From assembly GCF_039555335.1 (NCBI RefSeq), contig NC_092635.1, forward strand, positions 70,592,058 through 70,656,057: 64,000 bases of DNA. Direction: 5' to 3'. Origin of the DNA: Amphiura filiformis. Lineage: Eukaryota > Echinodermata > Ophiuroidea > Amphilepidida > Amphiuridae. Numbering within the stretch: position 1 is the first letter of the stretch; each line of letters starts with the position of its first letter. A model generated the notes under the pieces. The model worked only from the letters and a program-made list of their open reading frames with translations, made no database searches and had not been told where the DNA came from. A program made the translations under genes and the position numbers. Shown piece after piece: positions 50,801 through 62,493 of the stretch.

Positions 50801-53800
50801 TCCTTGATAACTGTCTCGTGAGGTTGCTCCAACCCCATCACAGGTCAGTAGATGAACAGAATGTGTGCTTTTTCCAGTAGTCAGTTTTACTTTAAGTCCC
50901 ACATGTTTTGTGCAAGATTGAGATCCACAATGGGCACACAATACCTACCCTCTGCTCCTCCACTACTACCAGCTGCCCCAGCCCTTGCCCCTTCTTCATT
51001 CACAGATGCAGCTATCTGCATTACTGCATGGCCAATGGTTGGATGAGCCTTTACGATCCTGGAAAACAGAATAGACAATAGGAGCAAAAACAACCATTGG
51101 GCATATGCATAGGTGGAATTGGATTAACAGACTTGTAGTGCATATATGGTGAAACAAAATTCTGCCTCTGCATCTGTTGTTGAAACTTTTTATAATCATC
51201 ACCAGATTAATTAATTAATTTATTTACTTATTTATTTATTATTTAACCTGGGTGACCCATCAATGCACTGGCACTGTTCTCCCTTGGTTCCCAGGTAAAT
51301 TCACCCCTACCAAGATATTATCTTGTGTCCTAAATTATTCATTTGATATGACCATGGTTATTCCCGGATACAGCCCCTCGACCTCAACAACCGAATGCGT
51401 TTGCGCAGATTGTCAGCTGGTCTTCATCACAGATACTGTCGCAGACAACTTTTGCCGATATGCATTTTGGTAATGTCAGATACGAGGATTGTTCATGCGG
51501 AACCCAAGTACCAGATCCCTGTTGCGTAATTACTGTGCAGCTAATCCTAATTTAAGCTATAAGCATTATACAGTCCAGACTTTCACACAGTAAATGTGCA
51601 TCTGATTCTAGCAAGGGGTTGACAGTGATTCGCCGATTCTCCAAATTTGGCCAAATTTGCACGCTACGGTATGATATACAGAAGCATACAGATAATGGCG
51701 GCATCCACAGTTTTATTACATTTATCCTCGAGTGACGCTTCCCAATCTTTATTTATTCCCTGATTCTAGTAATGCATATGATGAAAGTTAATTTGATAAG
51801 ACTAAATCTGTCAAACCATACAGGCAATTGAATACTTACTGATGTACATTTTCGGGATCTGCAATCTGTATCAATAACTCTGGGTCCCTCAGCATGGCTA
51901 AATAAAAAAAAAAAAAAAAAAGGAAGGACTTTCTAAATGTTTCCCCAACATGATTACAAAAGGTTGTGCTTTTTGTGATACTACATGTAGTGATAAGACC
52001 GGCATACTAATCTTTAATGTAGCATATTATACAGGGGTCTTGTCTATGTATTACTGGGTGTTATCTGCATACTATTTTAAAGCAAAAAGTGATTTGTGCC
52101 AAAAGCATCATAAGAGAAGAGACAAGTGAGAAAGAGAGAAGAGAAAAAGTAAAACGGAAAATTTTACTTAAATTTAATAGAACATTAACAGAAGTTACTG
52201 TGACTTGCACATGATCTGATGCTATTGCTGATGTTGCAACAATTCGTCGGGTGCATTACATAGTGACCGATCTGCACTTTACGGTAAAATCCATAGTGAT
52301 GTTGAGCTCTCAAAATAAAAACATAGTGACGGATAAGTTTGGCAATCTATTACATATGTGAGATGTATGATATTACTACATTTTAACATTTTGAAAATAT
52401 CTTTCAAGGGTCTACTAAGAGACACATGAATTGCTAAACATTAATCTATGCCAAATACAATTTACCTTCTCAGCGTTTTCCCGATCCCCATTTTTTGATA
52501 AATTTGCGATCAACATCCATCACTACATGTATGTAATACACCCTGGGTTTGACATCCGTCACTATGTAATGCACCCGACAAATTTTTGTATACACGTCCA
52601 TAATTGTCACATGGCTGTTTAAAGAAGAGAATATACAACCCTTGCAAAAAGTTGTGCACGACGGCTATGTCGAAGTTCCGCTATGTCAAACTGGTATTTT
52701 TCTACATGTTTACCAGAGGGTTTGTAATTTCAAATATGTTTAAAAAAAAAGATTCATATACTATGTTGAATATACCACCAGGTTTGCTATATTGAAGTTT
52801 CGCTATGTCAAATAAGAAATAGATTTGCTATGTAAAATATGTATTATATTTGACATAGCGAATCTTTGCTAAAGCAAAAACTTCAACATAGCGGACTGTA
52901 ACAAGGAAACCAAACAAGTTACTTACACACTGCAATGTGATCTGATGAGATCCCTGGTGTGGCAGCAATGATATTGTCTATAGTCTCATGGCTGGTTAAG
53001 ATCTTGCGGACCTGAAATACAGTTAACCATATGACATATTTTGATTATCAAATTTTAAAGCAATTATTGGCCAGCTCAAAGTATACATTATAAAATACAT
53101 ATGTGTACATCCATATCAAAACGATGCACTTGTCGGCTGCTATATGTGTCTCATTTCACATAATACCTCGGAATAAATACCAGGCTCATCTCCAAAGTGG
53201 AGGTCACTTCAAATCATTCTAAGTCACATGGTTTAGAAATACAGAGAACATTGCGACTTGAGGATGATTTGAAGTGACCTCCACTTTGGAGATGAGCCTG
53301 GTATTTATTCCAAGCTATAATGTGAAATGAGACACATGTAGCACCCGACAAGTGCATCGTTTTGATATGGATGTACATATGTGACGTGTCATGTCAAAAG
53401 GAGACACTTTTGGGCAGGTTATCAATTTAAATAGAGAGAAATTTTGCTCCACAAGGACGTTTCCCCAATGAAATCGGACAGCGAAGATATTGAGTTCGTA
53501 AGTTATGGTATTATAAAATTGGAAATTGAGATATCAGCCTTTAAAATATTATTGACAATGTTGAGAGTAGGAATTACCTTGAAAAATGTCTCAAAAAATA
53601 CAAGATGCCAGTTATATTCGGTCTGAAACTATCAGACAATATTTTTAACATCACAAATTCACAACAAACCCAAATTGTGAAAAAAATCACCCCCAGGCAG
53701 ATTTTTGGCTATTTTTCCATTTACGATCCTGCCCAAAAGTGTCTCCTTTTGACATGACACATTACATATGATGGACAAGGACACTGCTAAACACCGGGCG

Positions 53801-56800
53801 TGAGATGAATTGCCCACAGCCTAAGATTACAAATAAATAATAATAATAGAATTAAGTAATTTACAGGTATAGATGTCATAAATAAGTGTGTCGATGATGT
53901 AGCTGGAAAGTTAACCCTGCCTATTCAGTACGGTAATTTAAATTTTTACTGGGATGATAGAATGTGTATACTTACAGTCTGCCTGTGTGCAGGATTCAAT
54001 AATGCTGCATGAAAAGCAGTGATCAACTGCCTGATGGCTAGATCATCCAAAGGTTCTGTGGACAAAATACAGATGGTAGCAATAGGTATTGATCAGGAAA
54101 AATCAAATTTTACTATTTTCCAACTCCAAAAATCATTACATACTAAAATGAAGTTTAACAAAGTCATTTTGGGTGGGCGCTTATTTTTTACCTGGTTTAC
54201 CTAATTTTTTTTGTAAGGGGCGTTTATTAGAGACAAATTTACGTATGCTATAAACGGGTCCCGAGACGTTTTTCTGATGCAGAAAATGTATTGAAAGTTT
54301 ACACAGGATGTGTAGTCCTCCAGCTATTTCACTGTATTGACATCTATCTGTCACTTCAACGTTAATGGTACCCTTTAGCAAATTGAAAATACCCTGGGTG
54401 GGCACTTATTGGGGCATGGGCGCTTATTGGAACGAATACGGTAACATAGTATATAGTGCTGTAATTGATAAGCTTTCTGGGTATCGATATGTCGGGAGGC
54501 AAACATCCGACATGTCGATACTATTATCGATACTCACGCAGTTTGAAACACGGATTTGAGTTTACCAATTTTATTATCAGTAAGTTCCAGAAACAAGTTA
54601 ACAACAAGTGTATTGAAGCCTAACAGCTAAAACTACATGGATCATGCATCAAACAAACGAAAGTGGTATTGCAAATCCGCAATTTGAGATAATCTAAGCA
54701 TGTGTGCCATGTCGTTTGTGTATCGATACTGACATTGAGTGTTTCGACATGTCGGAAGTCTATGTATTTTCCGACTATCGATACTTACGACAATCGATTA
54801 CAGCACTAATAGTATACTGGTTGTCCCAATAAAAGTCACCTGATAATCTTATTTCATCATAACTCCAGAAGTATATGGCTAACTGGAAATCTCACAATTT
54901 AAGACGGTACATGTAAGTTGTAACAGGTTTTTTTTCACAATTTTTTCTTGCAAAATTACATTTATAAAAATAGTGTAAAATACTACACTCTGTGGTGAAT
55001 TTCATATTTTTTTAAAGACTCATATAAATATTGCCAATATTGTGATCTGCTAGGATCATTTAAAAATCATATAATAATGAAACTTTATCGTTATCGCAAC
55101 AAATATTATATATCATATGTAATAACATTATCGTGGTTAAGCCTTCTACCAAAAGCTAAGATGTGGTGCAAGTACACATGTAAACAAAAGATGTTTGTGT
55201 TTACCATACCTGGCTTTGGTTCTGGTTCCGGTTGTTTTTTTCTCAATGCATGCACCGTACATCCTCCCTGCAATCCATAGGAATTCAATGGTTCTGCATC
55301 CTGCAGTTTTCTGCCACAATATAGGAGAACTGGAAAATGAAAAATGCTTAGATTATTAATACACAGATTGGAATTTTCCATGCCTGTGCCCTCTAAGCGT
55401 ACTCGAATTCAGCTGACGCCGGTACAGCGTACAGACCTGGCGACATCGCTTATCTTACTGCTGAAGTTTTTTTTTGTGTTTCGCACTGTTTGCGCTTATT
55501 TTTGAGTTTGCTCACGCGGTACCTGACTTAGCGTCGATCCCCTGAGGCAACATGCCATGTTTCCGCGGTATGGAAAAATGAAACAGGTACTTTATGCACA
55601 GCATGTGGTACGAATAGGAAGGTGTCATGCTCAGCCCTATAATTCAGTCAAAACATGATATCTGCACCAATTATGAAAATTCCCACACACACAGTCTACC
55701 ACTTTAAAATGCACTAAACACCCTTAATCCATATCTGAACTAGAAATGTCATGGTCTTTAATGCAAGCGTCGACAAGCCTTGAAATAAGCAGGCACGGGG
55801 AGCAAATTTGCTCTCGTAAAGCCACCAATTGCTCCTGGTCCTTGAAAAATTCACATGAACCAGGAGCAATTTTCTAAAATAAATTGCTCCTGGTTACAGT
55901 TTTGCACTTGATGCAGTCGTGCTGGTATGCTGTATTGTATATGCAGAAAAAAATATAATATTTGAAAATTGCTCCTGTTTCTTCAGAAATTGCTCCTGGT
56001 TCTTGTAAAATCTCAGTGAACCAGGAGCAATGTTCAAACAAATTGCTCCTGGTTCCAGTCTGCTTATTTCAAGGCTTGAGCGTCGATTGGGATGCATTCA
56101 CCATGGGGCGATTTAAATTTGGAAAGATATTACGGTATAACAGCTAAATATGTCAAACAATGGATGAAAGAGACGGTTAGCTCTGACTTTGTAAAATCAC
56201 GGTAGTATGCGCTCATCAACAAAGGTACTTTACTGCAAAATATTATAGTATACACCACCCCCACTCTACATTGTAAAACGCGCTAGTAGTAGTACAGTCT
56301 CGAGAAAGCCAAATATAATTCATGATGACTTCCTGTGCCACTCCATTTATGTACACATTGTATACATAAATTGTGCGGAACACCAAGTACACAGTTGCCA
56401 AGCTAAACAGGCTCTATTCAATTTCAAATGTTAACTAACAGCAAAATAATTTGCGTACGGGCATACATGTAGTAGTGCACGTAACTTAAAAATGTAAATG
56501 TATTACCATCGAGCTATTAGAAGGAGAATCCATGAACCCAGTTCCGTGTACTATGATCATTATGAGTCGAACCTGAGTAATAAGACCTGTACGAATGGTG
56601 CACTATCGATTTGCTAAGCTTCTTATCTATTGAGCTTGGCTGGTTATGAACCACCGTTATCACGATTTCTAAGCAGAATAACGTCATTTTTACCCACAAA
56701 GCATTTTGGCCATGACCATAAACCAAGGAAAACAATTTACTTCCGGTAATTTTATAACACCAATATTTCTTAATCTTATGGCCAAGCTTGGCGAATCGTA

Positions 56801-58116
56801 GAAATAACATTGCCAGTCTCGGAAAACCTTTCCAAATCATTTCCACTGGTTTAAAAGTCCCGCAGACATCCGCCAGTATTTACTAAATTAAAATTATGAT
56901 CAGAAACAATACATGAATTGGGGGTCAGTTTAAATTAAATTTTAAAATAGATGATCGATATGGTCGCATTTATAACGATCATAAACATCAACGGCCGCGT
57001 TTGAGGGACTGCACTGATTAAATCCATTCAAGTGATGACTCGCTTTGAATAGCGTATTGGCTTATCCCTTTTGAGTGGATTAGGATTTTTTTGTGGAATC
57101 TCCTTCTAGTAGCTCCAGTATTACTAAAATATAGAAAAATTATTTAATTTGTGTACATGTACATCGTGAAACATTCAACTACGCATGTACATTTGTACCA
57201 TGTGTACGGGCGTACGGCGCTAGCTCCGCGACTAATCAAGCTAATACACGATCGTAAAACGCTACCATCAGTGACCATGCAACTCTACGCATCTATATTA
57301 CTATTTAATTCTCTCGGTCAGGGCCACGTCATGTTGAATTCATGCATTGGTGTGAAAACAACTTATCGCATACTTTTATTTGCAGAGAGTCAAACCTGGC
57401 ACAATAGTGTGATAGCTTGTGATACACTCCAGAGTTCAGTGAATGTGAATGTTGATGTTTTCACTCCAGTGCTATTGTCAAGCCGGTTCGGCCCGGATCC
57501 GGATGTCCGACCGACAGAATAGCGAGGTTATCTGCGTACAACATCTTACTATTCAAAGCTACGCAAAGAGTTCCACGTCCACGATGTACACAAATTAAAT
57601 AATTTTTCTATAGTATTACAGTGTAGTAGCAGTACATTGATTGTCATGATTGTAGTTTGTACTGTATACATGTCATTTGCATGAATTGTCATCATCATCA
57701 TGAGCATATAATGTACAATGTAGTGCCGTACTAGTATTACGCTGTCTTTCCTGTTCGGCGAGGATGACAATTTTGACCTCCTTGTCTGTTTACAAACAGA
57801 GAGGTAGTTATGTACCCTAAACTAATTGGCGAGCGGTCCGAATTTTGAGCCACACATATAAGCATTGATAAGCATGATAAGTTTACGTGGTGAACTAATG
57901 AGTAATGATCATGACTGTGATGAGTAAGCTTAAAAAGTTATAAATCGAGTGACAGTGAAATATTAACTCACGTAATTCAGAAGGTTGTACACCAATTGCC
58001 TCGGACACCTGCTGCTTGAAGTCACTCACAGAAGTTGAGAAATTCACACCATGAAGCCGAGAACGGCCAGCCTTTTCGGGAAATTTGACACAAACAACGT
58101 TCTCTTTGCTCGCCAT
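47819..58116 (-). CDS. UBL7: Ubiquitin-like protein 7 orthologue
   Basis: Ten coding exons on the minus strand: 58116-57972, 55329-55210, 54055-53976, 53011-52927, 51897-51840, 51058-50949, 50636-50587, 49642-49559, 49019-48762 and 47941-47819. All have AG/GT borders and join in phase to 370 residues (human UBL7 is about 380). The N-terminal ubiquitin-like domain spans residues 1-89, with LYCGRKLQDAEPLNSYGLQG and GCTVHALRKKQPEPEP matching UBL7. The middle has DNIIAATPGISSD, a short acidic FMSGDEMDTSE, then ITATQLASALAAAG and IITSDLFGQAMAQALQ, all UBL7 landmarks in order. The last 40 residues form a UBA domain (LRDMGITDDARSLRALQ, VQAALELIF). UBL and UBA domains together suggest a ubiquitin-chain or proteasome-linked adaptor; its exact role is not settled. 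Introns are long and carry many MITEs; the coding exons look intact. Confidence 0.95.
48371..48514. mobile_element. 144-bp TIR element with 10-bp direct repeat
   Basis: Inverted ends AGAGACTGCCTTTT and AAAAGGCAGTCCCTGT sit between exact copies of TATCATAACC (48361-48370 and 48515-48524). A 9-11-bp duplication is typical of Mutator-like elements; a hAT origin with shifted ends is possible. It lies in the last UBL7 intron. Confidence 0.7.
48539..48744. mobile_element. piggyBac-type MITE (CCC/GGG ends, TTAA)
   Basis: 206 bp bordered by TTAA at 48535-48538 and 48745-48748. The ends are CCCCTGAGCACTACCTGCCG and, inverted, CGGCAGGTAGTTCTCATGGGG. This is the canonical piggyBac arrangement. The right border is only 13 bp from the splice donor of UBL7 exon 9. 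Confidence 0.8.
50143..50363. mobile_element. TIR element (CTATAATATTTTGCAG ends)
   Basis: About 221 bp with inverted ends CTATAATATTTTGCAGCAAA and (complement) CTATAATATTTTGCAGTAAA, extending to CCTTTGATGAG. A solo end of the same family occurs at 56208-56249 in UBL7 intron 1. The target duplication is unclear. Confidence 0.65.
52246..52579. mobile_element. TIR element (GTCGGGTGCATTACATAGTG ends)
   Basis: 334 bp with inverted ends GTCGGGTGCATTACATAGTG and CACTATGTAATGCACCCGAC. The interior repeats CATAGTGA several times. No clear target duplication. It lies in the UBL7 intron between exons 4 and 5. Confidence 0.7.
52655..52900. repeat. CGCTATGTC-rich foldback remnant
   Basis: CGCTATGTCAAA occurs directly, and TTTGACATAGCGAA and CTTCAACATAGCG occur inverted, within about 250 bp, between UBL7 exon 4 and the previous element. 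It is probably a decayed foldback. Confidence 0.5.
53098..53382. mobile_element. Long foldback element
   Basis: Arms of about 120 bp (53098-53220 and 53262-53382) are near-perfect complements, for example CCATATCAAAACGATGCACT and GGAGGTCACTTCAAATCAT. The loop is about 45 bp. It lies in the UBL7 intron between exons 3 and 4. Confidence 0.8.
53383..53766. mobile_element. Second TIR element, abutting the first
   Basis: Inverted ends GTGTCATGTCAAAAGGAGAC and its exact complement, extending through ACTTTTGGGCAGG (about 33 bp), enclose about 310 bp. CATATGT follows or precedes both outer ends. The direct contact with the preceding foldback suggests insertion at its edge. Confidence 0.72.
54454..54808. 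mobile_element. hAT-type MITE with perfect 8-bp TSD
   Basis: Starts TAGTGCTGTAATTGATA and ends ATCGATTACAGCACTA. It is bordered by ATAGTATA at 54446-54453 and 54809-54816. The interior has CGACATGTCG palindromes and TATCGATA words, like the 10151-10675 element. It lies in UBL7 intron 2. Confidence 0.88.
55774..56078. mobile_element. hAT-type MITE with repeated AATTGCTCCTGGTT motif
   Basis: 305 bp with ends CAAGCCTTGAAATAAGCAG and its exact complement. It is bordered by AGCGTCGA at 55766-55773 and 56079-56086. AATTGCTCCTGGTT or its complement recurs at least six times inside. It lies in UBL7 intron 1. Confidence 0.92.
56087..57971 (-). other. Rest of UBL7 intron 1
   Basis: Holds the solo end at 56208-56249 and otherwise nothing recognised. 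A 123-codon plus-strand frame at 57151-57522 has no recognisable domain and is not called. Confidence 0.4.
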
Positions 58117-60029
58117 TCTTGCTTTTCATAAATACTTATACACAACAGCATAAAGCAGGTTTTTAATATTAATGAAGTGACGTCATCAAAGGTGTAGGAG
58201 AAAATGATAGAGCCGGCAACTTGTGAAACCCGGGTGTGAAACCGCCCGGCCGCCCCGGTAATCAACTTTTGAAAAGCACCCTAAACAAGGATTTAACCCT
58301 TGGCTAAAACAATACCCTAAACAGGGATTTTATTCCTTGCATCAAATTTCATACCCTAAATTTCATTTCCGCGTATTAGCAATTGCAATTTTGCTACGTT
58401 TTTTTATAATATTTCATGTTTTTGACAGCCTATCCACGAAAAACTACCCTTTTTACGCGTTTTCATTATCGCGGATGGTGTACAGGCCCCAATGGGAGTG
58501 ACCCCCCGGGCCGGCCGCCGCCCGGCCGTATGGCATTCATTTTCCATATACCGGTACTCGGTTAGTTTTGTGGGGCTCATTATCGAACCCCAACGGTTTT
58601 AACTTGTATTTATATTATTTATTAACATAGACCTATTTGTTTGTGACATTTCAAGCGTTTTAAAATTTCAAAATTATCCCATTCAATTTATACACGGTTG
58701 ACGATGGAAATTTACTGAATTTAGAGAATGCACGGCGACCACCACCTGTTTCTGGCCTAATATTTCATAGGGATAGGACTATAGCATATAATAGGCCAAG
58801 TAGGCTTTACTGCAAATACATAATTATTGAGATAAAACGTCACCAGTAGCTTCCTTGACTCATACCCTATCAATTCATTAGGCCTATACCGGTACCCTGC
58901 AGAAAAAAATTACAGCTGAAATTACACAGGGTCCAAATTGATTATAAAAACCATTTCATTGTATTCCTCTAGTCCGAAGGATTCAGATAATGTATAGTTT
59001 GAACTTTACACAGGGTCAAATTTCAAACTTAATCAACTTGTATTAAAAACCATTTCATTGTATTCTTCTAGTCACAAGGATTCAGAAAATGTATAGTTTA
59101 ACCTATCTAGGACGTACCGTTCTTGAGTTATAACCGACAATGTTAAAGGAAACAGAAGGATTCAGAATATGTATAGTTTAACCTATCTAGGACGTACCGT
59201 TCTTGAGTTATAACCGACAATGTTAAAGGAAACATCGTTGTGATCTGATTTTAACAAAAGAGGTGCCAAAGTGTTCGTTTTGATAAAACAGTTCAAATAA
59301 GGATAGGATTGCATCAACTAGGATGTGGAGTGGAATAGTGTATAGGAGAGGAGATTCCGAATGTAGGGGGAGGCGAGGGGTAGGGGAAAGAAGACATTGG
59401 GGAGAGGGAAGAGGAGGTTATATAGGTGGGGAGAGGGGAGCCCAGGTGTACTTACCGGGGACAATAAACTAATTCATAATCAAATCATCTCAGCTCATCT
59501 CTATCATCATACATCGTTTGTTTCATACATAGCCTATAAACAAACAAACAAATAAACAAACAAAAGTTTTTATGACGCTTACCGGTATATTTCCAGCACC
59601 CATGATCCTCAGCTACAATACTAAGGGACCGTTCATAAATACTTTGGTGGTGGGGGGGGGGGGGGGCTGGGCACTTGGAAATTTTTGAGTCAAAACTTAT
59701 TTGACCCCCTCCAGAGAACCTAAAACTTTTTTGACCCCCTCTTTCGACATGCAGAACTTTTTTTGACCACCCCTTCCCAAGAGGTTAAAAAACAGTCTGG
59801 GGAGGGGGCTACTCCATTTGTGCAAACTCAGTCACAATTTAGGCCTACATGTTTGTTCATACATTTATTTATAATAGGCCTTTTTCCTAAAAACATGAAA
59901 GTTGAAGGTGTTTATCACATGCTGTGACTTGCATGAAGTTTAATTTCAATTTATGCATTCTAATTTTTTGAAAATTATGTTTCATTCTTACAACCAATAA
60001 ATAAAAGTAACACAAAAAAGGGAAATTGA
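58117..60029. other. Upstream of UBL7
   Basis: No TATA box is evident before the UBL7 start. CG-rich words (CCGCCCGGCCGCC, and the inverted GGGCCGGCCGCCGCC near 58510) bracket 58235-58530. Three diverged copies of a unit with CCATTTCATTGTATTC and GGATTCAG lie at 58940-59235, the last two an 80-bp tandem pair. A G-run lies at 59650-59665. No gene is supported. Confidence 0.45.
59076..59235 (+). repeat. 80-bp tandem duplication
   Basis: The block beginning AAGGATTCAGAA and containing ACCTATCTAGGACGTACCGT is repeated head to tail with one change. It is a recent local duplication. Confidence 0.85.
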
Positions 60030-60332
60030 CAGTGGCGTAGCTAGGGCTTGTGGCACCCAGGGCTAAGGATAAGTGTTGCTCCCGATTCTTGAAAAAATAT
60101 TGCGCCCGGAGCACAAATTAATAGAGCCTACCACTAATTAATTTTGGTTATAATGAAGTTGAATATCGGTCTTTCAAATGAGTTTGTCCTGAAATGCGCG
60201 CGAAGCGCGAGAAAATTTTGACCTTCATCGCTTAGAGGGACGCAGAATCGATGCTGAATTGGCCAATTTGGCGCCCCCTAAGAGTGGCGCCCATGGCACA
60301 TGCCCCCACCTGCCCCCGTCGCTATGCCACTG
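60030..60332. mobile_element. hAT-type MITE with perfect 8-bp TSD
   Basis: 303 bp with ends CAGTGGCGTAGCTAGGG and (inverted) GCTATGCCACTG. It is bordered by GAAATTGA at 60022-60029 and 60333-60340. A lone CAGGGGCGTAGCCAGC end nearby (about 60396) looks related. Confidence 0.9.
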
Positions 60333-60505
60333 GAAATTGAGAGCAACATCTGGGCACATATTCAAGATTTTTAATACTTAAGACTGGTTTATCAGGGGCG
60401 TAGCCAGCTTTTTTGGTCTGGAGGGCAAAATATAAATTTCGGGGCAAAGACACACAAAAATTCTGGTTGCATCATTTTGACCCGGTATTATCAGTGGGAT
60501 ACATA

Positions 60506-62491
60506 CAGCCTGTCTCAAAAAAAATTGTGCAAGTAAAAAGCGCCCTCTTTGTCAATTAGAAAATACCGTTGTGACATAATGCTTACATCAACGTCACGGG
60601 CGCAGTCTTGGCTCTCGAATGCCGTTTGTTCTGTTCAATTTGCTTGTTCCAATTTTGAGATATGTTATTTAACAACAAAAGGGTAAAATCAGAATTGTGC
60701 CACTTTTACCAGGGAAGAGAGCTGTACATGTGAATCAATGATAGCAGATGTTGATGCGTCTAATGTACTCTCCCTTTCGGGGCGCATGCATTAGACGCAT
60801 CAACATCAGCACGCGTGCATTAGTTTGTCTAATATCTCTCCCAACAAGTAATACGCGTTCATTAACCTATAACATGTATAAGTGCACAATATTTGTTTGT
60901 CTTTTAAGGCCAGAGTAATGGAAGACACATTCGTCCACGACCGAATTTGAGATTTTTTGATATTTATCAACACTAAGATGTATTCTTTCACTTGAAACTG
61001 ATAAAATACAACTTGCTAATATTTATTCGTATTTTTGCTTGATTTATTTCACTCTTTTCAACTCTAAAAAGTCACATGGCTCAAGACAGCTTAGTAAATT
61101 GGCGGGAAATAATGAGTCAGAAATGCGCGAATGCGAAATATTGTGATTACGCGCGCGATTCGCGTCGCGTGACGCGGCGCAACTCTGCGCGTATGTCCAA
61201 CGCAGTCAAGACGCATTCGGTATGTTGTTAACGCCAGCAAATGTGGTGTAAACAAAACAAAAATTTGCAGTCAAAATGCCACTTAGATTTTTTAATTATT
61301 TTGAATTTTGGCGCACTGAAAGCAGAGATTATAGATTCATTGGTGCAAAAAGATGCATATTTAGACCATGCACCAGATACAGCTTTTACAAGTGTGAAAG
61401 TCTTACCGTTTTAAACTTTAAGGACGTTTTATGCATAATTTTGACATTTTTTTACTAAAACGTCGATTTCTCAGAGTTCACTTTTGACAATATTGCGCGA
61501 TTTTTGTGACAAGATAACTCGAAAAATATGCAAGCAAAGGGTAAACTTTTTGCACTATCCTTTAGAGTACATCAAAGTCTAGGGAAGGTTTTTCATTTTT
61601 CAAAATATTTGTTTTAAACAAAAATATACACCATTATGCGCAATTTTTAGCTTAATAATGTGACAAAATGGCTTTTTTTACTTTTTTTTTTCAATATTTC
61701 GAAAAAAGAGACGAATTTAAAAAAAATAAAAAAACCTTCCCTAAAGTTCATGTCTCTTCTTCATGAAAAGCTAACTGAATTTTTTTTACTCCGAACGGAT
61801 TTTTTTCAAAGTTGTCACAAAAAAATTGGGGTAAAAAAGTGGATTTTTGTGATTTTTACAAAAACTTGAGATTTTTGAACAAATTTGACGTCACCATGGG
61901 ATTCCTTGACTCATTTCCTTTCCAAAAATGTATAGTTTTATATACTTTGGACATACAATTCAGAAATAATGAAGTTCGAAAAGGTCCATGTTCTCTCCCA
62001 TTACTCTGCCCTTAACATGTCTTAAGTGACTAAGAGAACAGTATTTACCATGATAAAATCATTGGCATGCACATGTATTTAATTTTTACAGCAGAATGTG
62101 AAATATCTATTTATCTTTTAATCTCTTTTAAATGAAAAAGAGAATCATCATTCCTGCATCATGATAAAACAGTAAAAACAGTCAAAAACATTTTGTATTG
62201 TGTAATTGATGCATTCTTTTGATTTTACGAAGGAACTCTTGATAAACTTGATGCTAACACTATTACATGTAAAGCCATCTTCCCTAGTAAAAGTGGCACA
62301 ATTGTGATTTTACCCTTTCGTCTTTAACTAAACATATCTCGAGATTAAAACAAGCAAATTGAACAGAACAAACGGCATTTGAGAGCTAAGACTACGCCCT
62401 TGACGTTGATGTAAGCATTATGTCATAACGGTATTGTCTAATTGCCAGAGAGGGCGCTTTTCACTTGCACAATTTTTTTTGAGACAGGCTG
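60506..62491. mobile_element. TA-flanked element with ~220-bp TIRs, carrying a nested insertion
   Basis: Inverted arms at 60506-60725 and 62275-62491 start CAGCCTGTCTCAAAAAAAAT. TA borders both ends (60504-60505, 62492-62493). Removing the TTAA element inside (60908-62011) leaves about 880 bp with no evident transposase. The TA target suggests a Tc1/mariner-like origin. Confidence 0.78.
60908..62011. mobile_element. TTAA-flanked element nested in the TA element
   Basis: 1104 bp bordered by TTAA at 60904-60907 and 62012-62015. It begins GGCCAGAGTAATGGAAGA and ends, inverted, TCTCCCATTACTCTGCCC. No transposase is visible; the small frames inside are AT-rich and uninformative. Confidence 0.75.
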
Positions 62492-62493
62492 TA